Positions 49,841 through 62,426 of a DNA stretch of 64,000 nt are shown one piece after another. The stretch comes from Acanthosoma haemorrhoidale (taxonomy: Eukaryota > Arthropoda > Insecta > Hemiptera > Acanthosomatidae). The first letter of the stretch is position 1. Each line of letters opens with the position of its first letter. Both the position numbers and the translations under genes were made by a program. The stretch spans positions 36,967,520-37,031,519 of the forward strand of contig OV884012.1 of assembly GCA_930367205.1 (NCBI GenBank), read 5' to 3'. Below the pieces are notes generated by a model. It saw nothing but the letters and a program-made list of their open reading frames with translations, made no database searches and was not told where the DNA came from.

Positions 49841-52179
49841 TTTATTTTCCGTTTTCTTCCCCCGTGTGACTTGTTTTATTTAGGAATGAAATGATAAGTC
49901 AGGTGAGACAAATCATTTCCTTTGTCAAGAATTCTATTGTGATTGTGTGATAGTAAGCATAGTTAATTTATGTCGATATCGACCGTTTCTTTGACGTTAT
50001 GTCAATACTACCAAATAGGTTAGTTCTATTCCCATTAACGCATTTTTACTCAGATCAGGATTCTGGACCGGATCATCATTAGGCTTAATGAGTAGCTACT
50101 TGAAAAAAAATGAATACGGTTAAGAAAACAAAAACCTTAAAGAGAACACTTGGAAGTGATTTTATTACGAAATAAAATTTCCCTCTTAGTAATAAATTAA
50201 ACTACAAGATTTTAGACTGGATTAACCCGTTAAGGTACCTCGATTTGGGGCCTTTTCCAAAAGTTAAGCTTCGGCAATAGATCTGTTAGACGGAGGAGCT
50301 GTTGCCAAGTTCTATTGTGCTAACACCAAGTGCCGGTAATGACATTGTCCCTGCTCGACGATAGTTGGGCTACAGTTAACTTCATAATCGGACTTCACCA
50401 ATGTGGTTGATCGGGACGACCAGATTTAACGGAGTACAAATTACGATGACGGAGACTGTGGAGGATGGTCTGACTGTGGGCGCACTCTTTGATAGCGCCT
50501 AGCGCCTGTTTCAACTCTAAGCCGGCTCACTTATGCTATTGGGCTGTTGGATTGTTGCTGGTATGTTTTGTTCTCTTCTCTTTAAGATAATGGTCAAAGA
50601 GCCTTAAAGATATCAGACCTACCAACCAAGTGTGGATTTGTTTATTCAATTTTGGTACCGCATGCAACCTTTATGAATGCTATTTTATTCTTGTAGATAT
50701 GTGCCACTTTCATATGCCATTTCCGTCTAATTTATTTTTGATTCCTGGCAGCGGAAACTGAGTTTATGGGCCTTTTAGTAACTTGTTCATTGCATCGTAT
50801 AGACAAAGATCAGTAATTGAATCTATCATGCAAAGGGCAAAGTCCTACCTATATACTCTATCGATCAGCTCTAGTTTTCTGTTTGTGGATTTTTATTTTT
50901 GAAAACGACATGAGTTTCCTTTCCACCCAATTTTCCGACATGATTTGGACGTGTGGTCAAATATGCATTCTACTCATCCTAATAATCTAGCTTATCAATA
51001 AAAAATAGATGGTTAAAAGTCCCTTGAAACCGTTGTTTATTTATCAACTATTTACCAAGCTTTAACAGTTTTGTGGATTTTTTCAATCTCCATCACTAGC
51101 TCCATGAATAATTCAAAAATCACAAAATGGCTGCTGTTGGTAAAATTTGTTCGGTAAATAAATTTTTCTAGAGTCGTTATAAACAGAAATATTTTCACAT
51201 AACAAAAGCTAGGAGGATATAACGGTGAGATCAATGTAGAGTGGGTGTGTTTTTTTTCAAATATTAACGCTTTTTATTTGCTGATCAGTATCGTTACGTG
51301 TAGGTTTTTTTTTTTTTTAATCATAAAATAAACAAACAAAAAATACTAAATATACATGAACCTTATGAAACAAAACTGGTTAAATATAAAAAAAAAACCT
51401 ATTGGCACGAATAATGTTGTTGGAACAACCACTCGTTTTATTTATTCGAAAATGCTCAATTTCACTTGTTTCTTGTTTCTGTTTGTTACTGAAAGCTGTG
51501 ATTTTAACAAATAAAAAAAGTAACTGACACTTTTTTTTTAATATATCAAACAACTGTTGGACAGCTTACGAGACCTTTTTCTCTGATAAATATATATAAA
51601 CAGGCACGTTCCTAAGAATATAAGCCATTGTTCAAAGATTTAGTTAATTTAATCCCTAGGAACTTATTATGTATTATGCTTATGATATATTATATCAATT
51701 ATTTGATTGATACTTGACACATTCATGTCATGTCGTATGGCTTTCGGCATTTTAGTATTCACGGGGGATGGCCAGTGTCTAGTAGTTCAAATACTGACAT
51801 AAAAATGCAAACCTTATTAAAACCGATTCGTCATATTATTAATAACCGATTAGATAAACCTATACTATACTAAATATGCGATTTTCATTTTTACCTCTCA
51901 AAACTTTACGTTTTGTATATCTTTGAAATTATTAAAGATGATAATCTTTATTGTGCCATTAACTATAGAAAAACAGAACTTTCAATATTTCAATATCAGG
52001 CCCTATCCTTGATTAAAGCAATATTGCTTAATCCTTGATTTGAGCATTGATTTAAGAAAAGTTAGCAAAGCAAGCCCTACCTATTTCATATTATTTTGTT
52101 TTCATACTTCCAGTAACTGTATTTTAACTAAAGGCATAAACAAATCATTTAGAATTTTGCGGATATTTACAGCTTGGTT
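49841..52179. other. AT-rich stretch without recognisable gene
   Basis: A GC-richer patch at 50230-50560 has no continuous frame. The ORF at 51052-51234 (minus) is not recognisable. Short T-runs occur near 51308-51320. Confidence 0.4.
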
Positions 52180-52784
52180 AGATTTGTCTTTAGGACTCCA
52201 ACGTGCTCCCACATCAATGCCGAGTTAGGGTGGCGATTCTCCTTCCGTGCAATTTCCACGATTCATTCCTTTGCCAATCCAGCAATTTTTCTTCTTCCTT
52301 GCTCGCTCCACTGCTCTCTGGAATTCTTTACCTCCTAACATAAACTATGTTTTATTCTTAGGAGCCTTCAAAACTGTCCTATTCCAATTAATACCCCCTC
52401 ACCATCCAGAATGATGCTTGTTAGTTTGGAAATTTATTGCATTGCATAATGATTTTATACCTTTATATCTGCTTATTTACTTTTATATTATTGTCTTATA
52501 TATATTATATAATAATTAGACAATCAATGAATAATTAGATATAATAGATTATATTATATAATGTGAATTAAATATATTATATATGTAATACCTTCCTTAG
52601 TTTTTACTATTTTATATTTAGCTTGTATGTTACTTTTTTGTTTTGTGTCAATTTGATAGTTTTAATTTAATGTCATATTGTACCGTACAGACTTCTTCAT
52701 ATTGTTTTTTGTTTGTATGTTGATCTCTATATGTGATTTTTTTTGATACATGCAGTTAAATAATCTTTTATTATTATTATTATT
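52180..52784 (+). pseudogene. LINE ORF2 C-terminal tail and 3' end
   Basis: The plus strand reads, with small shifts, RSTALWNSLPPNINYVLFLG, then AFKTVLFQ. This is the block '(R)---WNSLP------S---FK--L' that closes RT ORFs of many LINEs (CR1, I and Jockey types). About 380 bp of AT-rich 3'UTR follow, ending in ATT repeats (52769-52784), as in CR1-like 3' ends. The RT core is not seen. Function lost. Confidence 0.5.
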
Positions 52785-53799
52785 GTTTTTTCTTGGAGGT
52801 TTATACTTTATTTTTCATTGTCATTTCTTGATGCAAGAGCTATTTTTATTTCGTAGATATGAATTCGAATGTTATCGAACACTATTGTAATTCATGTGGG
52901 ACTTTGCCCCGGATTAATTAATTATGTACAGTGCAATATAATGGTGTAGTAAATATTCACCATGAACATGAACATCAGTAGCACTTGATATTCATTGAAG
53001 CTATTGTAATTTATCCTAATCATTCTGAGCTATTATTTTTAATAATTTTATGCTATGATAATTAATTGTTCAAGCCGTCGTAGTTGAAAAAAGATGAAAT
53101 ATATATTTTTTAAATAGGCATTACTAATCTATTATTTTATCTTATACCTATTTACCTTAGAATATTGCAAAGTTAGGTGAAATTTACATACAGTATCTAA
53201 AATATACCCGATGAATATATTTAAAAATAAAACATTGAAATGATTTGGTAAACACTTAATCAAATACCAATTGAAAATTCATGTTTATTTTTAAACTCTG
53301 TTTTATTAATAGTTTAAATAATTCGAAATATACTTATTTAATCACAGAATCCTTAATGATTAATGTTTATCTAGATGAACGAATCGTTCTGCATTTTGTT
53401 TTTTTACAATCTAACGCCCTCAGGTAGACTGATCAGGGAAAACAAAGCGGACACTTTACAAAAACTGGTATTAACATTTTTAATTCATTTTTAAACAATT
53501 TACATGTTTACGTAAGATAAGTTCCTAATCATGGGCCTAATACATGTACAGATTTGAGGGATACCTCATGGTTTTTAATATTCTATTAAATTATATTTAG
53601 ATTACATCTTTAATGTTAACTATTTACCTCATTTGTTATTACTCCCTAGTAATAAATAGATAATTTACCAGGTAAATTCTTCCGATACATTGTGCATCGT
53701 TACCTTACAACTTATTGTGCTTGCAGGCAGTAACAATCAAACCATCCCCTTAAATTATTTATGTCTATATTAAAATAAATAGTGTCTTTGGTATGGAGA
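52785..53799. other. Sulfotransferase 3' flank, no gene seen
   Basis: AT-rich sequence downstream of the sulfotransferase stop codon. I see no obvious gene or repeat. Confidence 0.45.
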
Positions 53800-54084
53800 T
53801 CAGTTATAGTAAGGGAAGTTGCTGTCTCTGAGGGCTTCCTTTGCCTTCTCGTCGAACCTCCTCGCCACGTCCGGCTTGAGGACTTTCAACCAGGCTCCGG
53901 TCTGACCTTCCCTAATGAACTTGAGCCCGGTCTGGTTCATCTCGGCGATCTCTTTCTCGAAGTTGACCATTGGGTTCTTGTGCATCTCGGCGAAGCTCAG
54001 GTGCTTCAGGAACTGATCTTTGACGTCGTCACGGATCTCCACTCCCATGAAGTCAGCGATTCTTTTCGCAACTGGGTATAAATC
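53800..54084 (-). CDS. Sulfotransferase last exon
   Basis: Starts after TTTTACAG with [17 protein letters not shown] and runs to the TAA at 53800, ending RDSNFPYYN. It holds [17 protein letters not shown] and [14 protein letters not shown], then RFDEKAKE. The PAPS loop normally reads RKG--GDWKN; here Lys is Glu and GDWKN is GAWLK. Confidence 0.92.
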   Translation of the reverse strand, partial: DLYPVAKRIADFMGVEIRDDVKDQFLKHLSFAEMHKNPMVNFEKEIAEMNQTGLKFIREGQTGAWLKVLKPDVARRFDEKAKEALRDSNFPYYN

Positions 54085-57000
54085 CTGTAAAAGAAAATCA
54101 TTTGTTATTCTTGGTTACTACACGATGATTCAGTATGACAACAATTTGAAATTAACGAATAGACACAATTTTTTTTTTTCTTTCATAGCCCCTTTAAATT
54201 TCCAGATAATTATAGATCCTCAGGTGAATCTATTTACAAATTATTTTGTATTTCCTACATTATATACAGGTTTTGTTATTTTATAGAAATTATATAATGA
54301 ATAAACGACAATAATGATATACATTATACGCGTCTGGACTAAACTGACTAATAAAGGTGATGGGGCTCACCTTTTTGATCAACCTTAAAACTAACTTACA
54401 TACTAATTCTTATCCTAATTTTTCCCCAACAGTCTGTTGCCATCGATGCGGGAGGGGCGGTGGGGTCATAGAGTTAAATACTGGGTTTGTCAGGTGCTGC
54501 AACGAGTCAAAAATCTTTATGTGTCTACGGCGGATGAACTCACCCACCGACGGCACACCAAGCAACGGGTGCAGGTCAGCGTTCTTCAACCTCTCGAAAG
54601 AGGTATGTTGGACCACTTTTCGCAAGATTCCATTCTGGAAGTGTTGGAGACATTTGGTTGTATTGTCAGTCAAGTGGGTAAATAGCGGGGCACCGTACAG
54701 CAGAGCTGACCGGAGGACACATTTATATATCATCAATTTGAGACGAAGCAACAGGTTAGATGACGTTAGCAAGTGCGATAGCCGGTAAGACCTTTGTCGT
54801 ACTTTTTCTATTTTATTACTAAAATGAGTAGAGAAATGGAGATGCCTATCCCTTTTTATACCTAAATAGTGCATTGAGAAAGCTGGTGAGTTCTCTTGCC
54901 CTCCTATGCTATACGATTTTGGCAAGGATTTTTTCCCCTTTTGGAGGGAGAAGATTACGCAGTCGGTCTTCCCGGCGTTTACGCTGATGTTTAACTGATA
55001 TGTCACTGATAACGTTACAAACTGACTCGGCGTGTGTAAGAGCTCTTTGTGCACTCATGCTGCTGCTGTAAACCGCAATGTCGTCGGCGAAAGCGATTAA
55101 AGTAGCTTTCTGATAGTTGTCCCAACAATTTCAGATGTGTACACACTGAAAAGAACCGGAGACAGAACCGCACCTTGAGGGACTCCACAAGTTAGAGGGA
55201 ATGGGTTAGAGAGGCAATCACCCACCCGTACCCTCACCGATCTGTTCTTCAAGAACGAAACAGACATGGTATATAGCTGCTCTGGGCATTCCCAGTCACA
55301 AAGCTGTCGGCACAGGATCCCGTGGGACACTGAGTCAAAAGCCTGCGTGCAGTCCAACGAGATCATAGCAGTTTGCGTATTCTTGTTAATACCGAGGGTG
55401 GCTTCCGTTTGTACCTTCACAAGCGGACGTTCTGTACTCAGATGAGCCTGAAAACCTTTCTGCTTGTACGGAATGATAGCATTTTCCGAACAGAACTCCT
55501 TGAGGTAGTTCAGTATTATCTTTTAAGAATCTTCCCCATGTGAGGAAGGAGACTGATCGGGCGATAGTGGGCTGGGTGGGCGCCTCTCTTTGTGGGCTTA
55601 CACAGTGGGAACAAGATAGTTTGTTTCCACGCTGTCGGGAAGTATCGCAACCTGATACATGAATTGTACAAGTTAACGAGTTGGGCAATCCCTCTCCTCG
55701 GCAGCTGTTTCAGCAATACCGTTTGCACCCCGTCGCCCCCTGGTGCTCGGTTTCCCTGACACCGGCGAAGAATCGCCTTCAGCTGCTTTGGGGAAACAAA
55801 CATATAGTTCTGAACTATCCTCATTTGTTGAGGTTCGTGGTAGTTACCTGCCCTAGCCACAAAACTAATTTGACCTAAGTATTTATGGAACGTTGAAAAT
55901 CTTTAACTGCAGGAGGTTGGAAAAGTGTATAAGAAAATCAATAGTTTATTTTGGAATAGTCTAAATATTTAGATAACATTTGGCTTACACAAGGGAAATA
56001 TTTCCAGTCTATGTTTTCTGCCCGCAAAATAGAGTTGAATAAATCGACCCGATCTATAACTTAGTGAAATACTTTGAACCCTGATCATAACGAAGTACTC
56101 CACGGAAGCTCAAAACTGAGAGTAACCGGACATCTTATCTCAATTCTCGGAATACCCAAGAAATCGAAAAGAAAGAGAGAGAAAAAATAATCAGTTTAAA
56201 GATTATTGCATAGATTTTATATTGTTAATATGATTTTATTACAATTTTCACCGTTAAATGATTTTATAATGAAACAACAGGTAAGCTTGTATCTAAGCAA
56301 CCCCATAGCTTCCCTCACTCTTGACCTCCAAAGAACACCTGTTGTAGTAGGCCCTAATCCAAATAATCTCATTTATATCGGGCCCTGGCACAACAAGTGG
56401 CAGCTGATGATGCAGCCACAGAGTCAATATTAATGACTGTTGTACTGGAAACTTCGGAATTACTGTTATTGCTAGTTAGGTCAATAGGAAGCTCTGGAAG
56501 TAACCCATAAACCCCCCCCCCTCCCCAGCATCAAATTATACATTAATATACCAGTACCATCAATTGACCAATTGAACGAAGAGTAAGAAGAGTTGAGAAT
56601 AAAAATAAATCAATGTCAAAGTAATTTCCATACAAACTTTCCTATTGAGATAAATTACAATAAAGACAAATGAGAGGGTTCTTCACGATAAGGCGTGCAA
56701 GTTTAGTATGATTAATGTTTTTTAGCCAGTAATCGGTATGGGTTGATAAAATTATATTTGTATACCATATAGATTTTTTATCAGATTAATCGTGGGCGAA
56801 ATTTTAATAACGGCAACAATGTCATCCAAAAAATATTCTAAAGAAACTATAAAAATTAACACAATTCAAACAGATTCCAAATAATTTATCCTCTCTTGAC
56901 ATTATTAATTTCTTCATTATTCATATGTTTAATGATTCACATAAAGAAATAATGTACTTCCGATGGAATAGTTCAGATTTTATAAAATTTTACATAACAC

Positions 57001-60000
57001 AATAGAAGTCTTAACATGTACTCAATGTTTATTTTAAGAAGGTTTGCAGATATATTTGTGTAGTAGGCATATTAGACTAAGAATTAATGTAGATATGCCA
57101 GTGTAGTCATGCTGGATTAATAAATCACGTATATTCATCAGTGTAGGCCTATTGGATTGAAAAATAATGTAGATATGCTAGTGTAGATTCATTGGATTAG
57201 GAAATAATGTAGATTCACTTGTGTAGGTAGGTATTTAGGTTTAGAAAGAATGTAGATATTAATGCATAATGATTAAGACAGAATGTGAAGTTGTGTGGCA
57301 GATTTTGATGTTAACAGTGATTATATAAAGTTCTCCTAGAGGTGTTGCTTAGTTGAATGTAATTACATCTATACAGATTTGAGTATTTGGAATGCCTTAA
57401 GTGAATGTGAGAGGCAAGTTTAAGTGGGGGTTAGATTAAAAATTCAGTGAAGTTTTATAAAGCCATTCAGTTTATCTTAAAGATAGTTATTTGAGATGAA
57501 TAGAGTTTTATCATTTCTATACATATTTATTTTTTATTGAGTTTTATTATTGAATTAGATTAGTTAAATAAGACACCGCTAAGTTACCGTCGGTGTGGGA
57601 TGTTTGCCTGCTTCGTCAGCGAGCAAACACAAGTTGCCACTCAGCGCATAAGTAAGTAGAGATCGGTAAATTTGTGCTTGAATGACTTATAAAGGTTTAA
57701 ACTTCACTGAGAACTTAAATGCTAATTCAAGCAGACCGCTTTCCCATTCGACTACCCCTTGCTTCTTCATGACTGGTCCAATTAAGGGTGGGGACGCATT
57801 TAACCACGGGTTGTTATTTGCGATCAACTGGAACAGTATATACTTCACAGGATAACCATTTAAAATTAAAAAAAATCAGTATTATCCGCCGTATCTGTGG
57901 CTAAGTGGCTATTTTCGATTTTGAAACAATCAATACTTTATCCTGATAAGATGGGCTTAGAACGATTTCAGTCAGTCATGGATACATGGATACAGAACTA
58001 TTACATCCTCTCTGATAACTCTGTATAATATATCCATTTTTTATCGAGAAATATCTTTATATAATCATGAATTAACTTTGATAAACCAGTATTGTATTTT
58101 GTGGCCGATAATTCGTGATTAAGGGTCTGTTCGTTCATTCAAAGTTTGTCTGATTTCACCCTTTTGATTGCTGTGGGTGCACAAAATGTAAAACGATAAC
58201 TTCTATGTTGTTTGAAGAGCCTAAACATGGAAGCAAATAAGGTGGCTATTGGATAATAAAAAACTCGAAAGCCTCTTTTTTCGTTGGCACCCGGCCTTTG
58301 AGAGCACCAACTTGTCTCCAGAATTGCTTAATATTCCCCCCTCCCCTTGTCTTACGACGGCCTTGTCTCATTTATCTACTTGACACATTCTCCCTTAGAA
58401 AAAAACAAATGATTAAAACAAAAGAGAAATTTCATCCCGTCACTTTATGAATCAAAAATATTACTACATAATAATACAAGCAAGAGTTCACTCACCTTCT
58501 TCATCTCTTCAAAAGTATTAAAAAGAACGTTAGGTTCGTTTCTCAAGTTCCAAAAATGAAGAACGTGTTTCCAAAATGGGGAATAAAGCACTGAAAAAAT
58601 ATTAGAGTAGTTAAATTGTATTCATTAAATCGTTAGACAATATCTTATCATAACAAAATAAAAAAAAAGAATCAGCTGAAAAACTGTTCATTCATTTTTT
58701 ATTTATTATCCAATCATAAAGACAATTTTTTCTAGAAAAGGTCATTTAATCTCTGGCAATCATCGATATTCTCTTTTGTCATTGATAGTTTTATTTTGGT
58801 TATAACCAGACAGTCATTTTATCTTTAATCGATCACATTAGACAATTGCACCATACCTTTTCAAAAGTAAAACCTTTCTCTAAAACCAAAATTGTTCTCT
58901 TGTTGTATTTTTTTAGAAAAACGTTCCATAAACAGCAAACTAAAATAAATTGTTTTTAGGTGTCTTGTCTTGTTTATTTAGGGCCGTCTTTGATGCACAC
59001 TTTTAGTAACTATTGGAAATATGTTGTTTAATTGCTGGTATAGTGATTAAAATGAGGTATAAACTATTTAGTTCTTAAAGAAGTTGTATCTCAATTTAAC
59101 GGAGTGAATATGAAAAAAATGTACATACACATAAACGCTTGAAATAGCAAATAAGAAATCTGGGAGTTTTGCTATTAAATTTTAAAAAAAAAACTGTCGT
59201 TTTGGCTGGCACAATAGTTGAAACCCTTCACCAGAAAGTAGATTTATTTTACTTCCAGTAGTAGCAATTGGTGACCTCTAATAGGATTGCCTTTAATAAA
59301 AATAATAATAAATACAAAAATTTAATGCTTTGCACAAAAAAAAAACCAGTGACCTTTCAAATGCTATTTCGTAAGGTGCAACACTTGAAACTGAACCACT
59401 CTACAGATCCTTGTATAACCCAATTGACTAAAGTGCACAGGGGTTGCAATTGGATAAAAAAAATCTTCTGATTCTTTTTTTTTTTAACAATATAAACAGA
59501 GACAATAGTCAAAAGTCTTGTTTGAACCAATTATACTTAAGGTACTTGCCTAACTTTAATAATACTATGTGTCATATTTAGGTAGATTGCTGTTTGATAA
59601 AAAATCAGCTGTTATCTGTAGCTTATATATAATTGTTTACAAACAAGCTAGAATAGTGCTGCATGACTCATAAATTACTAAAATAAAGGGAAAATTTTTA
59701 ATAATGGGATTAGTACTGCCCACCAGGAACTTGATTTTGCTCACTAAATGCTGTTTAAAAAAGAGTTTTATGTTAGAAAATAGCAATTCAGATACACTTA
59801 CCTGAACTAATCTGTAATTGAGTCACACTATAATTGAGCTTGTACGATAATAACGATACCATGAAGAATTGAGTTTCTTCTTCTTTTCTAAGAACGGTAC
59901 AAACAAGAGTAACGCTGTAGGACGATATTGAATCTAGGACGCTATAGTTAATAATCTGTTATTAATATTTCGCCGGGGGGTAAGCAGCCCAGACATCTGG

Positions 60001-61748
60001 AGAGCGGGTTGACATAAACGCTGCGGACATATCCCTTCAAGGGGTATAAATGATTCAGACAGCTGTGAGTGGATCTCTTGAAAGGTTCTTGAGATATTTA
60101 CCACCGTGGGACCGACGACGGCTGAACGGGGAATTTATTTAATCGATACATTAAGCCATAACTGAACTGACTCGTTTCCAAATATAATTAGAATAACGGA
60201 ACAAAGCTTAAATTTAAATATTGTAATACAAATAGCATAAATATAAAATGGGAAACATTGACGCAAATTAAATAAGAAATAATCCTTCCTATCACATCAA
60301 CACCCGAACTATTCAAATCATTTTGTATTTTTGTTTTTTCGTCCCAAAATTGAAGGAGCTATTTCTTAAGTGAAAATAAAGATAAGACAATGTTACGAGT
60401 TAAGGTCACTGGCATTTTAATGAGATTTTTGTGGTCAAAATAAATTTACTTTTTAGAATTTGAGTTTTCGACTTGGATCTCTGTACATAGTGTTGTACGA
60501 CTTTGTCAGATAAGCCTTGGTACGTACCTCGACTCTAAGGTCAGGCAGGGGCTATTACATTTTTGTCCAACAGTAGAAACGCTTTATCCTCCTTTAGTAA
60601 TCATCCCTTTGCTTCCTAAATCCTTCTATCCAACGATTACCACAGTTAAGAAATTAAGCCTTAGATATTTAATCGAATTAATTTTACATTGCCTAACATT
60701 TTTATTGATCCATATTACGGTTTTATGTTGAAAAATTCCTCCTTAACTGGTGGGTGCTGTTTTTATTTGTGAAACAATTTTTTTTGTGGTTTTGCCACCA
60801 TTGATTTTAAACCAATCATTGCCAGTCATAAGTAACGAGGCCTTCAGAAGTCGGTTTTTTTTAATGAACAATAGATTCGAACTCGCAGAAAATAAAACAC
60901 GTACTATACAAATAGTTTCATCTAACAAACACATTTGTCTGTACTTACACTTTTCTTCTAAAAATGCCTCTATGAATTCATCTTGACAACCAACGTAGCC
61001 GTTCCACATCCTGTAGTGGTGGAAGTACGAGATAGCGCAGTCTTTGGGGTTCCTGTAGATGTAGATGATCTGTAAAACGAACCAAGTGTTAAAATTTCTT
61101 CGAAATATTAGTGTTCAGTCCGAAATGAAAGTAAACACACTCAAATCAAAATATATCTACACACTGAGCACAGTGAATATGCATATATTTCTGTAATACA
61201 TTATATTTTATCCACTTTAGTTTGGTTATTCACTGAAAAACAAGTGATACATGGCAGCCTCTTTCGTAAATATAAGCAGCTTTCTTTCGCTTATTTTCGT
61301 ACGAACATGTGGTTTTCCAAGCATTGTGTTATTTTGATCAATTGCTGAACACAGGGCATCATTTATGTGAAAAATCACCTCCAGGTGTGAGGTAGTCTCG
61401 CTCGTGGCCCACCGTGTCAATCAATTCGATCATTTTCATGTGATTGTGTTAGCGTCAAATATATTTTTGGTTAAGCGTGAACTTTTAAGCGTCCCGAAAT
61501 CGAATACACGCTGCCTCTGTTTTGCCTGGTTCGGAGTTATTATATTATTCATGCATGCAATTCATTTAAATTTTGTGCAGGAAAATTCCGATATCCAATC
61601 ATGCTGGGTTCTTACCTTGGGCTTGACCTGAAATAGCTGTTTAGGAAGAAGCGATGGTGGAAGGTGGGACTTGATGAACCTAGGCGAAGCCATATTTTCA
61701 ACGATGTCTATCGTGTTCACCTCTTCATCGCCAGAAAGCGTCGTGAAT
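53800..61748 (-). CDS. Cytosolic sulfotransferase, 3' part (four exons)
   Basis: The enzyme would transfer sulfonate from PAPS to small hydroxyl or amine substrates in the cytosol. Exons: 61616-61748, 60949-61069, 58496-58590 and 53800-54084, all GT/AG, and the phases join without a break (133, 121, 95 and 282+3 bp). The 95-bp exon equals a classical SULT exon length. Motifs in order are [10 protein letters not shown] (catalytic His), [20 protein letters not shown] (3'-phosphate site with Arg and Ser), [15 protein letters not shown], and [14 protein letters not shown] (where RKG--GDWKN is usual). The N-terminal exons with the PAPS P-loop-like YPKSGTTW motif are not in the window and should lie beyond 64000. 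Substrate cannot be told. Insect members are often labelled luciferin-sulfotransferase-like or SULT1C4-like. Confidence 0.9.
54170..54232 (+). repeat. Dispersed short repeat (partner at 23638-23712)
   Basis: Lies in the last sulfotransferase intron. Same T-tract, TTCATAGCCCCTT and AGATCCTCAGG landmarks as the partner. Confidence 0.65.
54350..55880 (-). pseudogene. LINE family 2 copy: RT to 3' end, in an intron
   Basis: A 5'-truncated Jockey-like LINE inside the last sulfotransferase intron, in the gene's own orientation. RT blocks in order across several frameshifts: [19 protein letters not shown] and [15 protein letters not shown], then [13 protein letters not shown] (box A), [16 protein letters not shown] (box B) and FADDIAVY (box C, near 55080-55095). 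The thumb and tail follow ([53 protein letters not shown]). The catalytic FADD is intact but frames are broken at least three times. The 3' end carries the hairpin at 54356-54371. No endonuclease half is present. Confidence 0.85.
54356..54371 (-). other. Conserved LINE 3' hairpin
   Basis: GGTGAGCCCCATCACC on minus: 5-bp stem GGTGA/TCACC with a 6-nt loop. The same sequence is at 7676-7691, and a near copy (GGTGAGCCCAATCACT) is at 62727-62742 on plus. Confidence 0.6.
55881..58495. other. Rest of last sulfotransferase intron
   Basis: AT-rich intron sequence with a minisatellite at 57058-57261. A C-rich run lies at about 56511-56525. The ORF at 56206-56433 is not recognisable. Confidence 0.5.
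57058..57261 (+). repeat. Degenerate minisatellite, five ~41-bp units
   Basis: Five units start GTGTAG, each with a variable centre containing ATTGGATTA-like sequence and an ending like AATGTAGATATGC. Divergence between units is high, so the array is old. Confidence 0.7.
58496..58590 (-). CDS. Sulfotransferase 95-bp exon
   Basis: Between TTTTTTCAG and donor AAG/GTGAGT. With one base from the previous exon it gives 32 codons: [18 protein letters not shown] and then [14 protein letters not shown]. The GPFWKHVL-like stretch before W---- is typical for the family. Too short to show as a long ORF. Confidence 0.9.
58591..60948. other. Sulfotransferase intron
   Basis: AT-rich. A GC-richer patch at 59970-60130 (with GGGTATAAATG) could be an old mobile element or a regulatory patch; I cannot tell. 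The ORF at 59268-59471 is not recognisable. Confidence 0.5.
60949..61069 (-). CDS. Sulfotransferase exon with PAPS 3'-phosphate site
   Basis: 121 bp between TTTTACAG and donor GTAAGT. It encodes [20 protein letters not shown] and [20 protein letters not shown]. The RNPKD---S stretch is the conserved 3'-phosphoadenosine contact. The donor choice (AAAAGT/GTAAGT) is fixed by the frame of the next exon. The open frame at 60743-61009 is this exon plus intron read-through. Confidence 0.9.
61616..61748 (-). CDS. Sulfotransferase exon with catalytic His
   Basis: 133 bp between acceptor ATTTCAG and donor AAG/GTAAGA. The first base completes a codon begun in an exon outside the window. It encodes [20 protein letters not shown] and then [18 protein letters not shown] corresponds to the family's K-HLP with the catalytic histidine. 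Confidence 0.9.
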
Positions 61749-62263
61749 CTGAAATGATAAATTAAGAATCAAACTGTTATATAATATTTTATGTAGCATA
61801 AATTCGGTTTATTATGTATATATACTCGTATATACACTACAACTAATAGACTTATTTAGGTATCAGTGGCAGCATAAATAATTATACCAGGACACCAACT
61901 TTTGAGACTATGTTCATGGATTTGTCCTATTTTAAATAGAATTTGACTCATTGATGTCAATAAAATTGCATTTATGTGAGTACTTGTTATACAATTTGTT
62001 TATAATCTTATACATTAAGTACTTTATTTTGACTGTTTTGGAATCTCCTGTACCACATGTCGATGCGAGTCGTAATATTTAAAGTTATTTGTATAAGTTG
62101 ATTCCTGCTGGAACTACTCTATTTTCTTCTGACATACAAAGTTTATTATTTCGTCCTACATTCAATGAGTCACACCAAGTATTTCGCCTGAATTCAACCT
62201 TAACATAGAATATAAGTTCCTGTGCCTGCTTGAAAAGTGTATTTTCGTCACATTCAGTTATTT
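61749..62263. other. Upstream sulfotransferase intron (partial)
   Basis: The intron upstream of the His exon. I see no exon with the missing PAPS-loop motif here or anywhere up to 64000. Confidence 0.5.
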
Positions 62264-62265
62264 GT

Positions 62266-62350
<85 letters not shown>

Positions 62351-62404
62351 CTCTCTCTCTCGCTCTATCTCTCCCTCTATCTCTCCCTCCCTCCCTCTCT
62401 CTCG
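62264..62404 (+). repeat. (CT)n microsatellite
   Basis: Nearly pure CT to about 62346, then a CT-rich imperfect continuation. Long Ser-Leu or Arg-Glu ORFs on both strands are artefacts of the repeat. Confidence 0.95.
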
Positions 62405-62426
62405 TTATATCTGCCAGCTCTGCTGT

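Noticed and set aside
53782..54081. 99-codon plus-strand ORF
   Set aside because: Antisense shadow of the last sulfotransferase exon.
59970..60130. Promoter with TATA-like GGGTATAAATG
   Set aside because: Lies in a sulfotransferase intron with no downstream exon on the plus strand; a single motif is not enough.
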